64,000 bases of DNA from Cyclina sinensis. Taxonomy: Eukaryota > Mollusca > Bivalvia > Venerida > Veneridae. Location: assembly GCA_012932295.1 (NCBI GenBank), contig JAAONU010000001.1, positions 3,991,104-4,055,103 on the forward strand, written 5' to 3'. The position numbers were made by a program, and so were the translations under genes. Under the pieces are notes generated by a model. It made no database searches, had not been told where the DNA came from, and saw only the letters and a program-made list of their open reading frames with translations. Of the stretch, positions 32,888-44,745 are shown in pieces; position 1 is the first letter of the stretch; each line of letters opens with the position of its first letter.

Positions 32888-34425
32888 ATGTGTCCTTAGG
32901 ACACAGATGCCCCCACTCAACCTAGCTGCTCATATAGCTAGCAGTAAGGCCACGAGATAGTCGTACACGCTGAATCATTAATAAGAATGGTTTAACAAAA
33001 TGACAACTATAAGAAACCTTTTGTGGTGTGAAGACTCAAAATACTGTCTCCAACACTGTGACCAATTGACGAATATTATCCTTCACAATTCTGTATGCAT
33101 AGTTGGACATTCTTGGAGTTTGCAGATGGTAAACAGGTGTTTTCATGTCTAATCTGTATTAAGTGCCTAAGTTATATGTTCTGTAAGTCAGGCTGTTAAT
33201 AAAATGTCAATTTTCATTTAAATACCAACCAATTTTAAGCAATTGTTGGAACAAAATTTCACCATTTCCATACTTAAATATTGAATTCTGCTTAAGCTGG
33301 TGCTAACGGGCGTGGACGGTAACTTGCATTTTCCATTACTGTCCATGAACATGCTCAATCAAACTGAGTCTGCAATTTGACCATTGGAACAGCGTTAAAC
33401 TCACTAAGAAGAAGGACAATGTTTTAGGTTTCAAACTGTAGGGCAACAATGCTGTGGTCTAAGAAGTAGGTTAACAGGCAGGATAATCTGGGTTGTAGAA
33501 TATTATTCTGTATGTAGACAAGGTCAAGTGTAGAACCACCTCTGTGAGCTGTACATACTGGGAATAGTTATTTAATTTCCATGACAGTCTTGTATAATTT
33601 GTAGAATTAAAAGCTAAGTTGAAATCTCCAAGCAGTACATCTGGAGAAGTTTGGTCTGCAATATGTGTTAGATCATTAATAATGTCTGTTATGTTTGAGG
33701 ATGGAGATCTGTAGAGAAGACAGAATGACCTTGGACATAGCTCTGATGAGTTGGTAACTGACACTTGTTCCATATGAGGTTAATGTGAAACACTGGAAGT
33801 TGTCACTGGCAACTTATCTCGTGTGTAGAACAACAAACCATGGCAGTTGTCTTCCCATGACATAGGCAAACATGTCAAACTCCACCCAACGCGCTGATGG
33901 TACTGTACTTGATTTTCATAGACATTTGTTTAAGTCAGACACAGTATGTCAACCCTGCTCAGAACTGGGTGACTCTAGCTCCAGCAGTTTTGCAGTTACA
34001 TACGACACAGCAGGCGACACAAGTTGCAAATTGCAAATTTTGAGTATGTAACGGGCCATAACTCTAACAATTCCGAATAAATCTATACAGGAAACCCCAG
34101 GTGCACAATTTTACATGCTGATCAACATTCCTGTAAAGTTTCATGACTGTAGGTGTAGCGCTTTTGCAGGTACAGGCAACACAAGTTGAAAATTGCAAAT
34201 TTTGAGTATGTAAGGGGACTGACTCTAACAATTCCGAATAAATCTATACGGGTAACCCCAGGTGCACAACTTTACATGCTGATCAACATTCCTGTAAAGT
34301 TTCTTGACTCTTGCTCCAGTGCTTTTGGAGCTACAGGCGACACAACTTTTTGGGACGGACGGACGTACGGACGGACAGACAAGGGCAAATATAAATGCCC
34401 CTCCCCAGAGTAGGGGCATAAAAAT
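32888..34425. mobile_element. Pearl/Helentron-like element with ~162-bp core repeats
   Basis: The insertion is absent from the right arm. The 5' end carries the palindrome TGTCCTTAGGACA (32,891-32,903) followed by GATGCCCCCACT. The 3' end carries GGACGGACGGACGTACGGAC, then the hairpin TGCCCC-TCCCCAGAGTA-GGGGCA (34,396-34,418) and TAAAAA. A core block with GCAAATTTTGAGTATGTAA (34,034 and 34,196) and AATTCCGAATAAATCTATAC repeats at about 162 bp. Core repeats flanked by a left segment and a 3' hairpin are typical of bivalve pearl elements and Helentron-associated elements. An endonuclease-like remnant lies on the minus strand inside. Confidence 0.6.
33330..33965 (-). pseudogene. Endonuclease-domain remnant (LINE or Helentron EN)
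   Basis: Read on the minus strand, the sequence gives VDILCLT, RVGWSLTCLPMSWEDNCHGL, LLYRSPSSN, SPDVLLGDFNLAFNS and, after a frameshift near 33,545, HRGGSTLDLVYIQNN. These are motifs of the exonuclease/endonuclease/phosphatase fold found in non-LTR retrotransposons and in Helentrons. The longest open part is 33,773-33,471 (100 codons). It is broken and inactive. Because it lies within a pearl-like insertion, a Helentron source is plausible, but a separate LINE fragment is not excluded. Confidence 0.65.
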
Positions 34426-34432
34426 TATGTAT

Positions 34433-34506
34433 CTTGAGAAAGCTTTAACCCGCGATTCTTTGCTTGCAAGTCAGATGATGTATTAAATAAGCTACCGGGG
34501 CGGACG
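34433..34506 (-). repeat. tRNA-Ala-like SINE head (left arm, unit 1)
   Basis: On the minus strand TAGCTTATTTAATACATCAT and CTGACTTGCAAGCA are followed by CGCGGGTT, a degenerate tRNA with a TGC anticodon-like loop. The same sequence is at 37,496-37,569 and, inverted, at 52,704-52,776, so it predates both duplications. Confidence 0.55.
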
Positions 34507-34953
34507 ATGAAACGTTCTAACTATATCACTCTTATTGGTCATGTAACAATAATAGATATGCATTGTAATGATATATTTGTAACAATGTCGACACCTGTAG
34601 CCAATACAGTATAGTCTACAAATACTGTTCCGTATCAGGCCTTTCTTCGTCAAACTATATTTCCCTTTCATGTTTGAGTCATCCTATTTTTAAGTATTTC
34701 TTGATATGTCTTTTGTTACCTAAGATAAACTATATCCTTCAAATTTTCCCAGTTTGTAATTGCAGACAAAATGATTAGAACGGATACGATAAATTTCCTC
34801 TTGATGTTATTACGATAGCTTCGTTACAGAAATTACTGTGTACAAAAGTATTGTCAGGAGACGTTTGAATTAATTTGGATGTAAGAAAATAATACAGGTA
34901 TGATATAAACACAAAACTAGACACGCTAACTGCAAATAAGTCTCAGGAAGGAA

Positions 34954-35127
34954 ATGACAATTAATTTGCTATTGATTTTTTGTCTTAATGAACTTTTCGT
35001 GTTGTATTTTCTATGTTACATTCTTGCAATTCATTTATACTGCCGCTGATGAATGCACAAATATAAATTGCTCGCAAGTTATATTTACTCCGCCAAGTTC
35101 TGTTAATTCATGCTATCCCGTTTGCAA
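34954..35127 (+). pseudogene. Frameshifted signal-peptide exon of a secreted Cys-containing protein (unit 1)
   Basis: This is the homologue of the right-arm exon at 52,011-51,839. The start MTINLLLIF matches, but one extra base in the stretch ATTTTTTGTCTTAATG shifts the frame after about ten codons. The downstream frame still reads AADECTNINCSQV and SSVNSCYPVC. The donor-like GTAGGT follows at 35,128. An EGF-like fragment (YVCADFASECLSGYSGNRC) lies further on at 35,594-35,650 and could be a later exon. The product would have been secreted. The shift makes this copy a pseudogene unless a downstream start is used. Confidence 0.5.
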
Positions 35128-35590
35128 GTAGGTGCAATTAGTGCGTCTGTACCAACAGTTTTGACCGAGTATCATTTTTATCATTTCTCATCACTGAAAG
35201 AAACTGCAACTGCATGAAAAATCGACTGACATTTCCTAAAGGGTGGTTATTTGTCTTATCTTTAAGAAGTAATGTATAATATTCATTCTGTTGAATACGA
35301 TCACCACTGTTATCACTAGGTAAGCATTTACATGTACATTGATTTAAATATCAAATTTAATTTTCATTTCTATCGATGAATTATTATCCTTTGCAGACGT
35401 ATCAATCAACACTTTAATAATATGAGGTGTTATTTCCGTTCTGTCATTATGTGAATGAATAACTTTATATATATATAATTTTACATTATTTATTGTGAAA
35501 ATGATTCTCCAAGTATCCTACGATATTTAAATAAAAAAGCGCAGGTTTATGATTTACGAAACTTAATTGAATAGATGACAATATGGTACT

Positions 35591-35671
35591 AAGTACGTCT
35601 GTGCAGATTTTGCATCAGAGTGTTTATCTGGTTACTCTGGAAACAGATGTAAACTACTGTTAAAATCATGA
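35591..35671 (+). pseudogene. EGF-like exon fragment (unit 1)
   Basis: The frame AAG...TGA encodes YVCADFASECLSGYSGNRCK, with the C-x-(GYSG)-xx-C ending of EGF-like repeats. Identical sequence occurs in unit 2 (about 39,009-39,089). The right-arm counterpart (51,170-51,100, minus) ends GNR-stop, because TGT became TGA at the final cysteine. The left TACTAAG acceptor-like boundary is shared with CTTCTAAG on the right. The splice phase does not match exon 1 directly, so an exon may be missing. Confidence 0.4.
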
Positions 35672-36639
35672 TCCTGAAATAACTCGGAAAGAACAGAAGC
35701 TAAGCTCATGAAAATTGATATTTTGATAGAGAGAGATAGTTGTTGTATATAAAGGAATTCGTAATATACTACACAGGTGATATGTATAACAAGTTTAGTA
35801 AATGTCATTTTAGGCGGAATTTTCATATACAGATGTGATATTTTGCCACCACCTTCGAAAAATAGGCAGCCACTTTAATCGCTTACAATAAACTGTGATA
35901 CCACCACAAATATGGCAACACGAACTTTAAAACTGATCTTTTCTACTTACAGTTAACACCCTTAGAGCTGTCATAATGTATGGCTTTTGTCGTTCTTCTG
36001 TTCTTCCGTTTGCAATTTCTTGTGTGGTAAATCCTACAGTTTTCATCTGATTAAAATGGAACTTATTTCACATCATGTTTATTTCAAGCAAATAGGCAAG
36101 ACCTTTCTTCACATCCTTTGAACCAAATATCTGAGAATGATCTACCTCTTTATACATCTGTGAGCAGTTTCTTGTGCAGATTAAAGACTAAATGTGAATG
36201 ATTTAAGATGATTTATTCATGCATTTTGAAATTTCCTGTTAACATTTGTTTTTGATAATTATGTCTCCAACACTTCTAATTCGATCGAAATCAAACTTCC
36301 CACACATAATTTACATGAAAAGTTGTTCTGTAAGGATTGATTGCTATAGGATGTGTAAACCACAAAGGTGTTTAGTTTCTCGTTTATATATTGTTGGATG
36401 GACATATTGATGGCTAAATGCATAGATTAGGATCAGCAAATTTTGAATTTATACATCACCATCACATAATTATCTGTCACTGTTAAGAGGTTATCACCTT
36501 TTTTTCCTTTCTTCTGTACGACTGCATTTTCTTGGGATCAATAATATTCCAGTTTGACAGATGAAAAAATGCATGGCTAAAAGCACTTATCAAACTTCTG
36601 TGCATGATCCTTTTATTGTTGTTATGTCTCAGTCATTCC

Positions 36640-36772
36640 GTCCGAAAACATTTGCAGTGTCCCATAACTTCCTTATAAGTAAATGGATTTACTTCACACT
36701 TTAACGTAACACCTCTTCATACAAGACCTTCTCTTTGACATATATTTATATGACGTTTATACCTGAATGACT
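36640..36772. repeat. Dispersed TGACCT-type repeat, cut by Tc1
   Basis: It contains CATAACTTCCTTATAAGTAAA and CAAGACCTTCTCTTTGACAT. It is shared with 40,055-40,188 and with the inverted right-arm copy at 50,020-50,170, which continues into GGTCAAAGTCAATCAGGG. The left copies stop where the Tc1 sequence begins, at about 36,773. Confidence 0.6.
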
Positions 36773-37290
36773 ATGTCCACGCCCGCTGAAGACCATCACA
36801 TCCGGTATTACACCTTCGGAACCGCTCGATCACAGCAACGTCAACGGCAGCAACAACACTTGGATACAGGATCAGATGAGATACCGTGTAGAGGAGACTG
36901 TAGCAACATGGTATCCGGGCACGTCATCCCTACAGCGGACCGTTCCTGAAATTTCAACACCGTATCAACAGACTGATATGGGCTAGGCACGTATTCTTTT
37001 CTCTGACGAGAGCAGGTTCTGCATCTTCAGGAATGATGGTCGGCAGCATATTTATCGAAGAGTTAGGTGAACGTTTGACTCCGAATTGTGTCCATCAAGT
37101 CAGACCATTTGGAGGTGGAGGGCTAATGGTTTGGGTATGAATATACGGTGACGTCAAAACAAGGCTCGTCGTACTTCGAGGAAACGTGAATGCACAATGT
37201 AATCGTGATGAAATCTTGCAGCCAGTTGTGGTGCCGTTTCTTCGAAGCAGCCACTTTGAATCATTTTCCAGCATGATAATGCAAAGCCAC
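36773..37290 (+). pseudogene. Tc1-type transposase, 5' part, truncated by the tandem duplication
   Basis: Translation in shifting frames gives a DNA-binding-region remnant (36,790-36,960), ILFSDESRFCIFRNDGRQH (about 36,990-37,050) and FQHDNAKPH (about 37,265-37,290) with the second catalytic Asp. It stops at the duplication junction, so the catalytic Glu is absent. Several stops are present; it is inactive. Confidence 0.75.
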
Positions 37291-37675
37291 ACAATTCCGA
37301 ATAAATCTATACGGGTAACCCCAGGTGCACAACTTTACATGCTGATCAACATTCCTGTAAAGTTTCTTGACTCTTGCTCCAGTGCTTTTGGAGCTACAGG
37401 CGACACAACTTTTTGGGACGGACGGACGTACGGACGGACAGACAAGGGCAAATATAAATGCCCCTCCCCAGAGTAGGGGCATAAAAATTATGTATCTTGA
37501 GAAAGCTTTAACCCGCGATTCTTTGCTTGCAAGTCAGATGATGTATTAAATAAGCTTCCGGGGAGGACGATGAAACGTTCTAACTATATCACTCTTATTG
37601 GTGATGTAACAATAATAGATATGCATTATAATGATATATTTGTAACAATGTCGACACCTGTAGCCAATACAGTAT

Positions 37676-38026
37676 ATTCTAACACTTTCCGCAATTTGCC
37701 GACAATAAACAAAGAAGGAATTAAGCGTGATATATCAGGCAGTATAGGACGCTGAATACAAGCGCGCGCCCGCTGACGTCACTGAGAACGCCACTGTTAA
37801 ATAGTGCACACACTTACGTCCCTTATAAATATACGTACGTGTTAGAATGGAAATAGATTTTAACATTTTCGTGATCTACCGTCGTATATATCACGGTTTC
37901 TCGTTCATATGCGTAATTATTTAATCACTCAGGCCTACGGCCTTCGTGATTAAATTACTACGCATCTAAACTCGACACCGTGATATATCAGACGGTATAT
38001 CACTCAAACTTAAAATCTATTTACTA
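37676..38026. mobile_element. Foldback insertion present only in unit 2
   Basis: Compared with unit 1 (AGTAT followed directly by AGTCTAC at about 34,610), 351 bp are inserted. The last ~180 bp (37,849-38,026) form a near-perfect hairpin of about 78-bp arms: AAATAGATTTTAA...GTGATATACCGTC-like and ATTTAATCAC on both sides of CTCAGGCCTACGGCCTTC. The first ~170 bp contain GCGCGCGCCCGCTGACGTCA with a TGACGTCA palindrome. No target duplication could be fixed by eye. Confidence 0.75.
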
Positions 38027-38368
38027 AGTCTACAAATACTATTCCGTATCAGGCCTTTCTTCGTCAAACTATATTTCCCTTTCATGTTTGAGTCATCCTA
38101 TTTTTAAGCAACTTCTTGATATGTCTTTTGTTACCTAAGATAAACTATATCCTTTAAATTTTCCCAGTTTGTTATTGCAGACAAAATGATTAGAACGGAT
38201 ACGATAAATTTCCTCTTGATGTTATTACGATAGCTTCGTTACAGAAATTACTGTGTACAAAAGTATTGTCAGGAGACGTTTGAATTAATTTGGATGTAAG
38301 AAAATAATACAGGTATGATATAAACACAAAACTAGACACGCTAACTGCAAATAAGTCTCAGGAAGGAA

Positions 38369-38542
38369 ATGACAATTAATTTGCTATTGATTTTTTGTCT
38401 TAATGAACTTTTCGTGTTGTATTTTCTATGTTACATTCTTGCAATTCATTTATACTGCCGCTGATGAATGCACAAATATAAATTGCTCGCAAGTTATATT
38501 TACTCCGCCAAGTTCTGTTAATTCATGCTATCCCGTTTGCAA
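38369..38542 (+). pseudogene. Frameshifted signal-peptide exon (unit 2)
   Basis: This is identical in the relevant bases to the unit 1 copy at 34,954-35,127, including the extra base that shifts the frame. The frameshift therefore predates the tandem duplication. Confidence 0.5.
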
Positions 38543-40188
38543 GTAGGTGCAATTAGTGCGTCTGTACCAACAGTTTTGACCGAGTATCATTTTTATCATT
38601 TCTCATCACTGAAAGAAACTGCAACTGCATGAAAAATCGACTGACATTTCCTAAAGGGTGGTTATTTGTCTTATCTTTAAGAAGTAATGTATAATATTCA
38701 TTCTGTTGAATACGATCACCACTGTTATCACTAGGTAAGCATTTACATGTACATTGATTTAAATATCAAATTTAATTTTCATTTCTATCGATGAATTATT
38801 ATCCTTTGCAGACGTATCAATCAACACTTTAATAATATGAGGTGTTATTTCCGTTCTGTCATTATGTGAATGAATAACTTTATATATATATATAATTTTA
38901 CATTATTTATTGTGACAATGATTCTCCAAGTATCCTACGATATTTAAATAAAAAAGCGCAGGTTTATGATTTACGAAACTTAATTGAATAGATGACAATA
39001 TGGTACTAAGTACGTCTGTGCAGATTTTGCATCAGAGTGTTTATCTGGTTACTCTGGAAACAGATGTAAACTACTGTTAAAATCATGATCCTGAAATAAC
39101 TCGGAAAGAACAGAAGCTAAGCTCATGAAAATTGATATTTTGATAGAGAGAGATAGTTGTTGTATATAAAGGAATTCGTAATATACTACACAGGTGATAT
39201 GTATAACAAGTTTAGTAAATGTCATTTTAGGCGGAATTTTCATATACAGATGTGATATTTTGCCACCACCTTCGAAAAATAGGCAGCCACTTTAATCGCT
39301 TACAATAAACTGTGATACTACCACAAATATGGCAACACGAACTTTAAAACTGATCTTTTCTACTTACAGTTAACACCCTTAGAGCTGTCATAATGTATGG
39401 CTTTTGTCGTTCTTCTGTTCGTCCGTTTGCAATTTCTTGTGTGGTAAATCCTACAGTTTTCATCTGATTAAAATGGAACTTATTTCACATCATGTTTATT
39501 TCAAGCAAATAGGCAAGACCTTTCTTCACATCCTTTGAACCAAATATCTGAGAATGATCTACCTCTTTATACATCTGTGAGCAGTTTCTTGTGCAGATTA
39601 AAGACTAAATGTGAATGATTTAAGATGATTTATTCATGCATTTTGAAATTTCCTGTTAACATTTGTTTTTGATAATTATGTCTCCAACACTTCTAATTCG
39701 ATCGAAATCAAACTTCCCACACATAATTTACATGAAAAGTTGTTCTGTAAGGATTGATTGCTATAGGATGTGTAAACCACAAAGGTGTTTAGTTTCTCGT
39801 TTATATATTGTTGGATGGACATATTGATGGCTAAATGCATAGATTAGGATCAGCAAATTTTGAATTTATACATCACCATCACATAATTATCTGTCACTGT
39901 TAAGAGGTTATCACCTTTTTTTCCTTTCTTCTGTACGACTGCATTTTCTTGGGATCAATAATATTCCAGTTTGACAGATGAAAAAATGCATGGCTAAAAG
40001 CACTTATCAAACTTCTGTGCATGATCCTTTTATTGTTGTTATGTCTCAGTCATTCCGTCCGAAAACATTTGCAGTGTCCCATAACTTCCTTATAAGTAAA
40101 TGGATTTACTTCACACTTTAACGTAACACCTCTTCATACAAGACCTTCTCTTTGACATATATTTATATGACGTTTATACCTGAATGAC

Positions 40189-41000
40189 TATGTCCACGCC
40201 CGCTGAAGACCATCACATCCGGTATTACACCTTCGGAACCGCTCGATCACAGCAACGTCAACGGCAGCAACAGCACTTGGATACAGGATCAGATGAGATA
40301 CCGTGTAGAGGAGACTGTAGCAACATGGTATCCGGGCACGTCATCCCTACAGCGGACCGTTCCTGAAATTTCAACACCGTATCAACAGACTGATATGGGC
40401 TAGGCACGTATTCTTTTCTCTGACGAGAGCAGGTTCTGCATCTTCAGGAATGATGGTCGGCAGCATATTTATCGAAGAGTTAGGTGAACGTTTGACTCCG
40501 AATTGTGTCCATCAAGTCAGACCATTTGGAGGTGGAGGGCTAATGGTTTGGGTATGAATATACGGTGACGTCAAAACAAGGCTCGTCGTACTTCGAGGAA
40601 ACGTGAATGCACAATGTAATCGTGATGAAATCTTGCAGCCAGTTGTGGTGCCGTTTCTTCGAAGCAGCCACTTTGAATCATTTTCCAGCATGATAATGCA
40701 AAGCCACACACGGCAAGACTGACTCAGAACGTCCTTATCAACTCCAACATTCAAGTTTTGCCATGGCCGTCAAATTTACCGGATCTGAATCCAATCGAAC
40801 ACTTATGGGAAAATCTCGATCGGCAAATCAGAAGTCGCCCTCTGCCTCCAGTCAACTTTCAGCATTTGGAACAGTGCCTCCTTGACGACAGTCCGTAGAC
40901 GTGTTCTTTCCTCTATTGACGCTCAAGGTGGACATAGCCGTTACGAACGTGCATTTGATGTGTTGAGACGTCTGATGTGACATTTTCCCCTATCTTCTCT
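40189..41000 (+). pseudogene. Tc1-type transposase remnant, near full length
   Basis: Blocks in order: DNA-binding remnant (40,207-40,380), LFSDESRFCIF (about 40,405), FQHDNAKPHTARLTQNVL (40,680-40,735) and VLPWPSNLPDLNPIEHLWEN (40,756-40,815), containing the catalytic Glu. A tail follows (about 40,820-40,980) that ends near a TGA at 40,978. The catalytic half from FQHDNAKPH to RSRPLPPV is open, but frames change upstream and after LLDDSP. It is absent from the right arm, so it inserted after the inverted duplication or was lost there. Confidence 0.8.
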
Positions 41001-44000
41001 TTTGACTGTTTTAATGAAATGTTCATTTTACACATAACCCATCTTTACATTCTTGTCCTAATGATTGTACAGAATTGATGAATATGATTTTTGTATACAT
41101 GCTGTTGAAAGGTCACTCAAATGAAATATACCAATCTGAAATTTCTATATTCTTTTGGTTTTATTGTCTGTCCTTGGAAACACGTGGTATCGTTTCTTCA
41201 CCTAAAGTAAAATGTTACAAAATATTTTTAAATAAACGTTCGTTATTGAATTTAGAGGGATCAAATGGATCAGGCTATAGCAAAAACAGACGAATTATAT
41301 GTGGTTTAAAATTGAAATTTGTCAATTTGATACAATTTGACAAAAATATACCACAAGCAGTGTCCTTTTTGACAGGTTGACAATATTAACGCATATATGA
41401 CACTGGCTGTTTAAAGAAACTTCTGAGAACGTCTATGCACATAGACTTTAGAATTTAAAATTGTACAGAAAAGAACATATTTGATTTGATTTCCAATCCA
41501 CTTTAAGCTAACACAGTTTAAACAGAAATAAATGTTTAAAAACTTATAATATCAGTCTATCTGGGGAATTTCATTTTTGACTCACTCAAAAATATCAATA
41601 TATGTTTTGCGTGCAGACCCGCATTTCTTGTTCACACGCACACTCCTTGATTGATTATCCAATCGTGTAAAACATTAACGTATATCAAATGATTATTTCC
41701 ACTTTAATCAGATGGAGAACTAGTTGCAATTGTCTCTTGGCAATATTTTATTAGAATTTGATAAGTCTCGATAGAATTGTTTAAATTTAGGTGACATAAT
41801 CTTTTGTATGTTCGTCTGCATGTCTGTGCTCTATTCCTAACCCATATCTGATTTTAGGCCACACTGGACAGGGTTGTTTTTTACTTGTAAACAAATGCTC
41901 ATTTTGTGATGACGCGTCGTGTCCAAAACTAAACGTCAAGCTGTCTTCAGTAATCAGATATAATTGTCTGTCAGATAGTATTCTGTTGGCAATCTTATTT
42001 GGTTCATGATTGGATCTGCAACAAAATTATCATCATATGGATGAGACGGGTCGAGGACAAGACTTCAAGTTAAGACTTGTTAGCTTATGCTCCGTATTTT
42101 GACCATATTTTAGACTTGGATATATCTTGTTAAATCTTCATCATATTTAGAAGACTTGTGGTGACAAAAACAAGATAAAAACATAAGTGATTCAAACATT
42201 TAAAGTAAAACCGAAGTAGACTTATATATCAAAAAGTCAGAGCCAGACAGGGTAATTATTAGACATATTTAAGGCCTTTTGTTTTCCATTACGTGAAATA
42301 TATGGGCTTTTTAATCTTCACTTGCGCATGCAAAAATGTAATCTCACAATATGTTGGTACGTCCGTGTGGAAGTTAACCCTTATTTCCTGATACAATATT
42401 GCAGTCAAAAGACTAACTTCAACCGGACTAACCATATATGCGTTGCATAGGCCGTGATAACGGCGTAGTGCCGTTCGCGAAGTGTATCTTATTAGCAAGG
42501 GTAATTTATATTTATTATGATGGTGATTTGTATTTGAACTCTTAATACGTCACATTGACATAAATGTAAATTATTTTATACAAACGTATCAGAGGCAAAG
42601 ACACACTATATATTTTACACCTTTAATGAATTTAAAGATTAATTGTCGCTAATATCCTGAAGACTGTTTCTTGATTTCCCAAGAGCTACGTCTGTCCTAC
42701 TCGAACGTTTGACACGTCTAGTAGTTTGTTACAGCGTCTGTACACATGTTCCCTCTACTATTTATTATTCATTAAATCTTGTTGACAGCTGTGAAGCACC
42801 AATTATTTTCGAGGTTGTAGTTCCTATCTTAATTGTGCCTCATGTGCGTTTATTTAAATAGATTGGAATTTTCTGGAACATCTTAGTGGAGATTTTCTCT
42901 AATGTAGTAGATATGCATTACAATTCTTATTGTTCTCTGAGATTGTATCACGTTTAGGGACCGTGTGTCATTAAAGTACCATTTCTTGTAGGACCTTTGT
43001 GATTTACAAACCAGACTTTGTTTTATCAAAATATAAAACAATTTGAATGTTTAAAGCTTAATGTAAAATGTTTTATTTTGCAAAATGTTTTTGTAGGTGA
43101 AGACACGCCCTAGAAATTTATCAACATTCTGCTGGAACAGGTATATAATTTCGACCTGCAAGATAGTACCTTTATAAGTTTTGACAATGCCGCTGGCAAT
43201 GCATTTGATGACATTGATTAAATCATCAAAATGCTAATTATATTAAAACATGTATGTACAAAATCTTTATTCACAAATTCATCAATAAACAGTTATTTAC
43301 ATTTTGTGAACTTCTAAAGGGTTTAAACTGCATGTATTAAAACAGCTGGGTTTTGCACCTTGTATAGATATGTCCTTGAAATCATACAAAATGTTACATT
43401 CTCACGTCAGCTTTCAAGCAAACCATGTTTTTTTCTTGGCATTTCCTGTATTATATGTTTCAAAAAGGCTCAGTATTGCTAAAGGGTATATTGAACCTTT
43501 TGTCCTAATGACTAAATACACCGTTTTCTTCTGCCCTATTACCCACGCCAACAGGCCTAGGAAAATCTGGATTATCTTCAAGGGTTTCATGCTATCAAAA
43601 TGTTCAGTAACGAATTTGTAGAACACTGCGATATGCATTTCTACTTATGACAATAAGTTTTTTTTCTGTTGTTATTGTTTTTGTTGTTGTTACTTGATCG
43701 GACGTTTTATTTCAAAAATAAACAAATGTTTTTGGTGGCCTTACTATTATCTGTCTTTTTTGCTGAGTCTGTATCATTAAGTACTTATCTAAAAGTGTCT
43801 GAGTAACTGCTGAAGCTAAGCTCCTGTATCTGTAAGGCCTACTAATACATAGCTGCCGTCGCATTTACGAGTTGCAAATGCATTAAAATTTGTACCATAC
43901 TTTGAGTCTTCATATGGTCTGCTCGGCTGACCTGTTATTCTAAGTGCTGGGAAATTCTTGTCTATCTTATACTCAGTAAATTCTAAAACAGCTTTGCATG

Positions 44001-44745
44001 TAATTTGTCCGTCAAGTTAAGAATAGCGATGATGTTTTTTAAATCATACTTCTAGTGTCATATTTAAGCTCTTTTCATCTCCACGTTTTTCAACATTATT
44101 ATCATCAGTTATTAGGATATTTTTATGTTCTTCATTTTTACTTGATCATTTACTTTTTAGATGTGCCTTTTTATGTTTGCAATTGTACTGGTTTAAAATG
44201 TATAGTTTTTGTTTCTTTAGATTTTTTAATGAAGCCACTTTGCCCGTTTTAAGAGAATCTTTTTGTTTGCCTTCTCGAGTAAATTTTTGTTGTTTTGCTG
44301 TTCATCTTCCTCTCTAACCTTCTGTCCAAACAATTATTCAGTGTTTCATTCTCATCAGTTACACTGTTCAGTTCTCATTCAAACCCATCTCCTCTGTCCA
44401 ATTTAATACAACTGCAACCATGCCTGATGGCAGTCGGGGTTATTACAAGTCTACTGTCTAGTTATACATGTCATCTGTCAAGATATACTTCAGAAGAAAT
44501 CGCTCTGAGGGTACTGTCACGAGATATGTATTTTTATTTAAATTATATTTAGTGTTCTTTGTCTTTTATGTTTTTATAGTTCTAAATTCTGTAGTTACTT
44601 TAGTTGTTGTAGATGGCCTTCATTCGCATGGTACGTTACTCATGCAAAGGAAGTCTGCGAGGATTCACCGTATTACGTTTATCATTTAAATAGCCTATAC
44701 CTTTGTTTTAACACCACCGATAAAATTGGAAGGGGTATTGAAATG

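Larger units (their letters stand above)
34228..37290. repeat. Tandem duplication, unit 1 (3,063 bp)
   Basis: The unit is nearly identical (about 99% by eye) to 37,291-40,707. Unit 1 begins inside the pearl-like element at ACAATTCCG. At the junction (37,289-37,293) the Tc1 transposase sequence GCAAAGCCACAC runs straight into AATTCCG, with 2-3 bp of shared AC(A). The right arm has a single version of the arm sequence, so this duplication is younger than the inverted duplication. Confidence 0.9.
37291..40707. repeat. Tandem duplication, unit 2 (3,417 bp)
   Basis: This is the second copy of 34,228-37,290. It is longer by about 354 bp because of the foldback insertion at 37,676-38,026 and a few small indels, such as two extra bases in the TA run near 38,883. 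After 40,709 the Tc1 transposase continues, so this copy keeps the original right-hand junction. Confidence 0.9.
30643..44745 (+). repeat. Left arm of a ~23-kb inverted duplication
   Basis: The arm matches the reverse complement of 45,650-53,735 in collinear blocks. Checked pairs (left/right) include 30,650-30,830/53,540-53,730; 31,270-31,345/53,110-53,190; 32,560-32,880/52,800-53,070; 34,430-34,506/52,690-52,776; 34,950-35,130/51,840-52,015; and 35,590-35,670/51,100-51,170. Further pairs are 36,610-36,770/50,040-50,190; 41,200-41,540/48,950-49,290; 42,290-42,490/48,060-48,280; 43,820-44,020/46,380-46,580; 44,050-44,410/46,040-46,340; and 44,660-44,745/45,650-45,730. Identity by eye is about 75-91%. 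The arm is longer than its partner because of the insertions listed separately. Confidence 0.85.
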
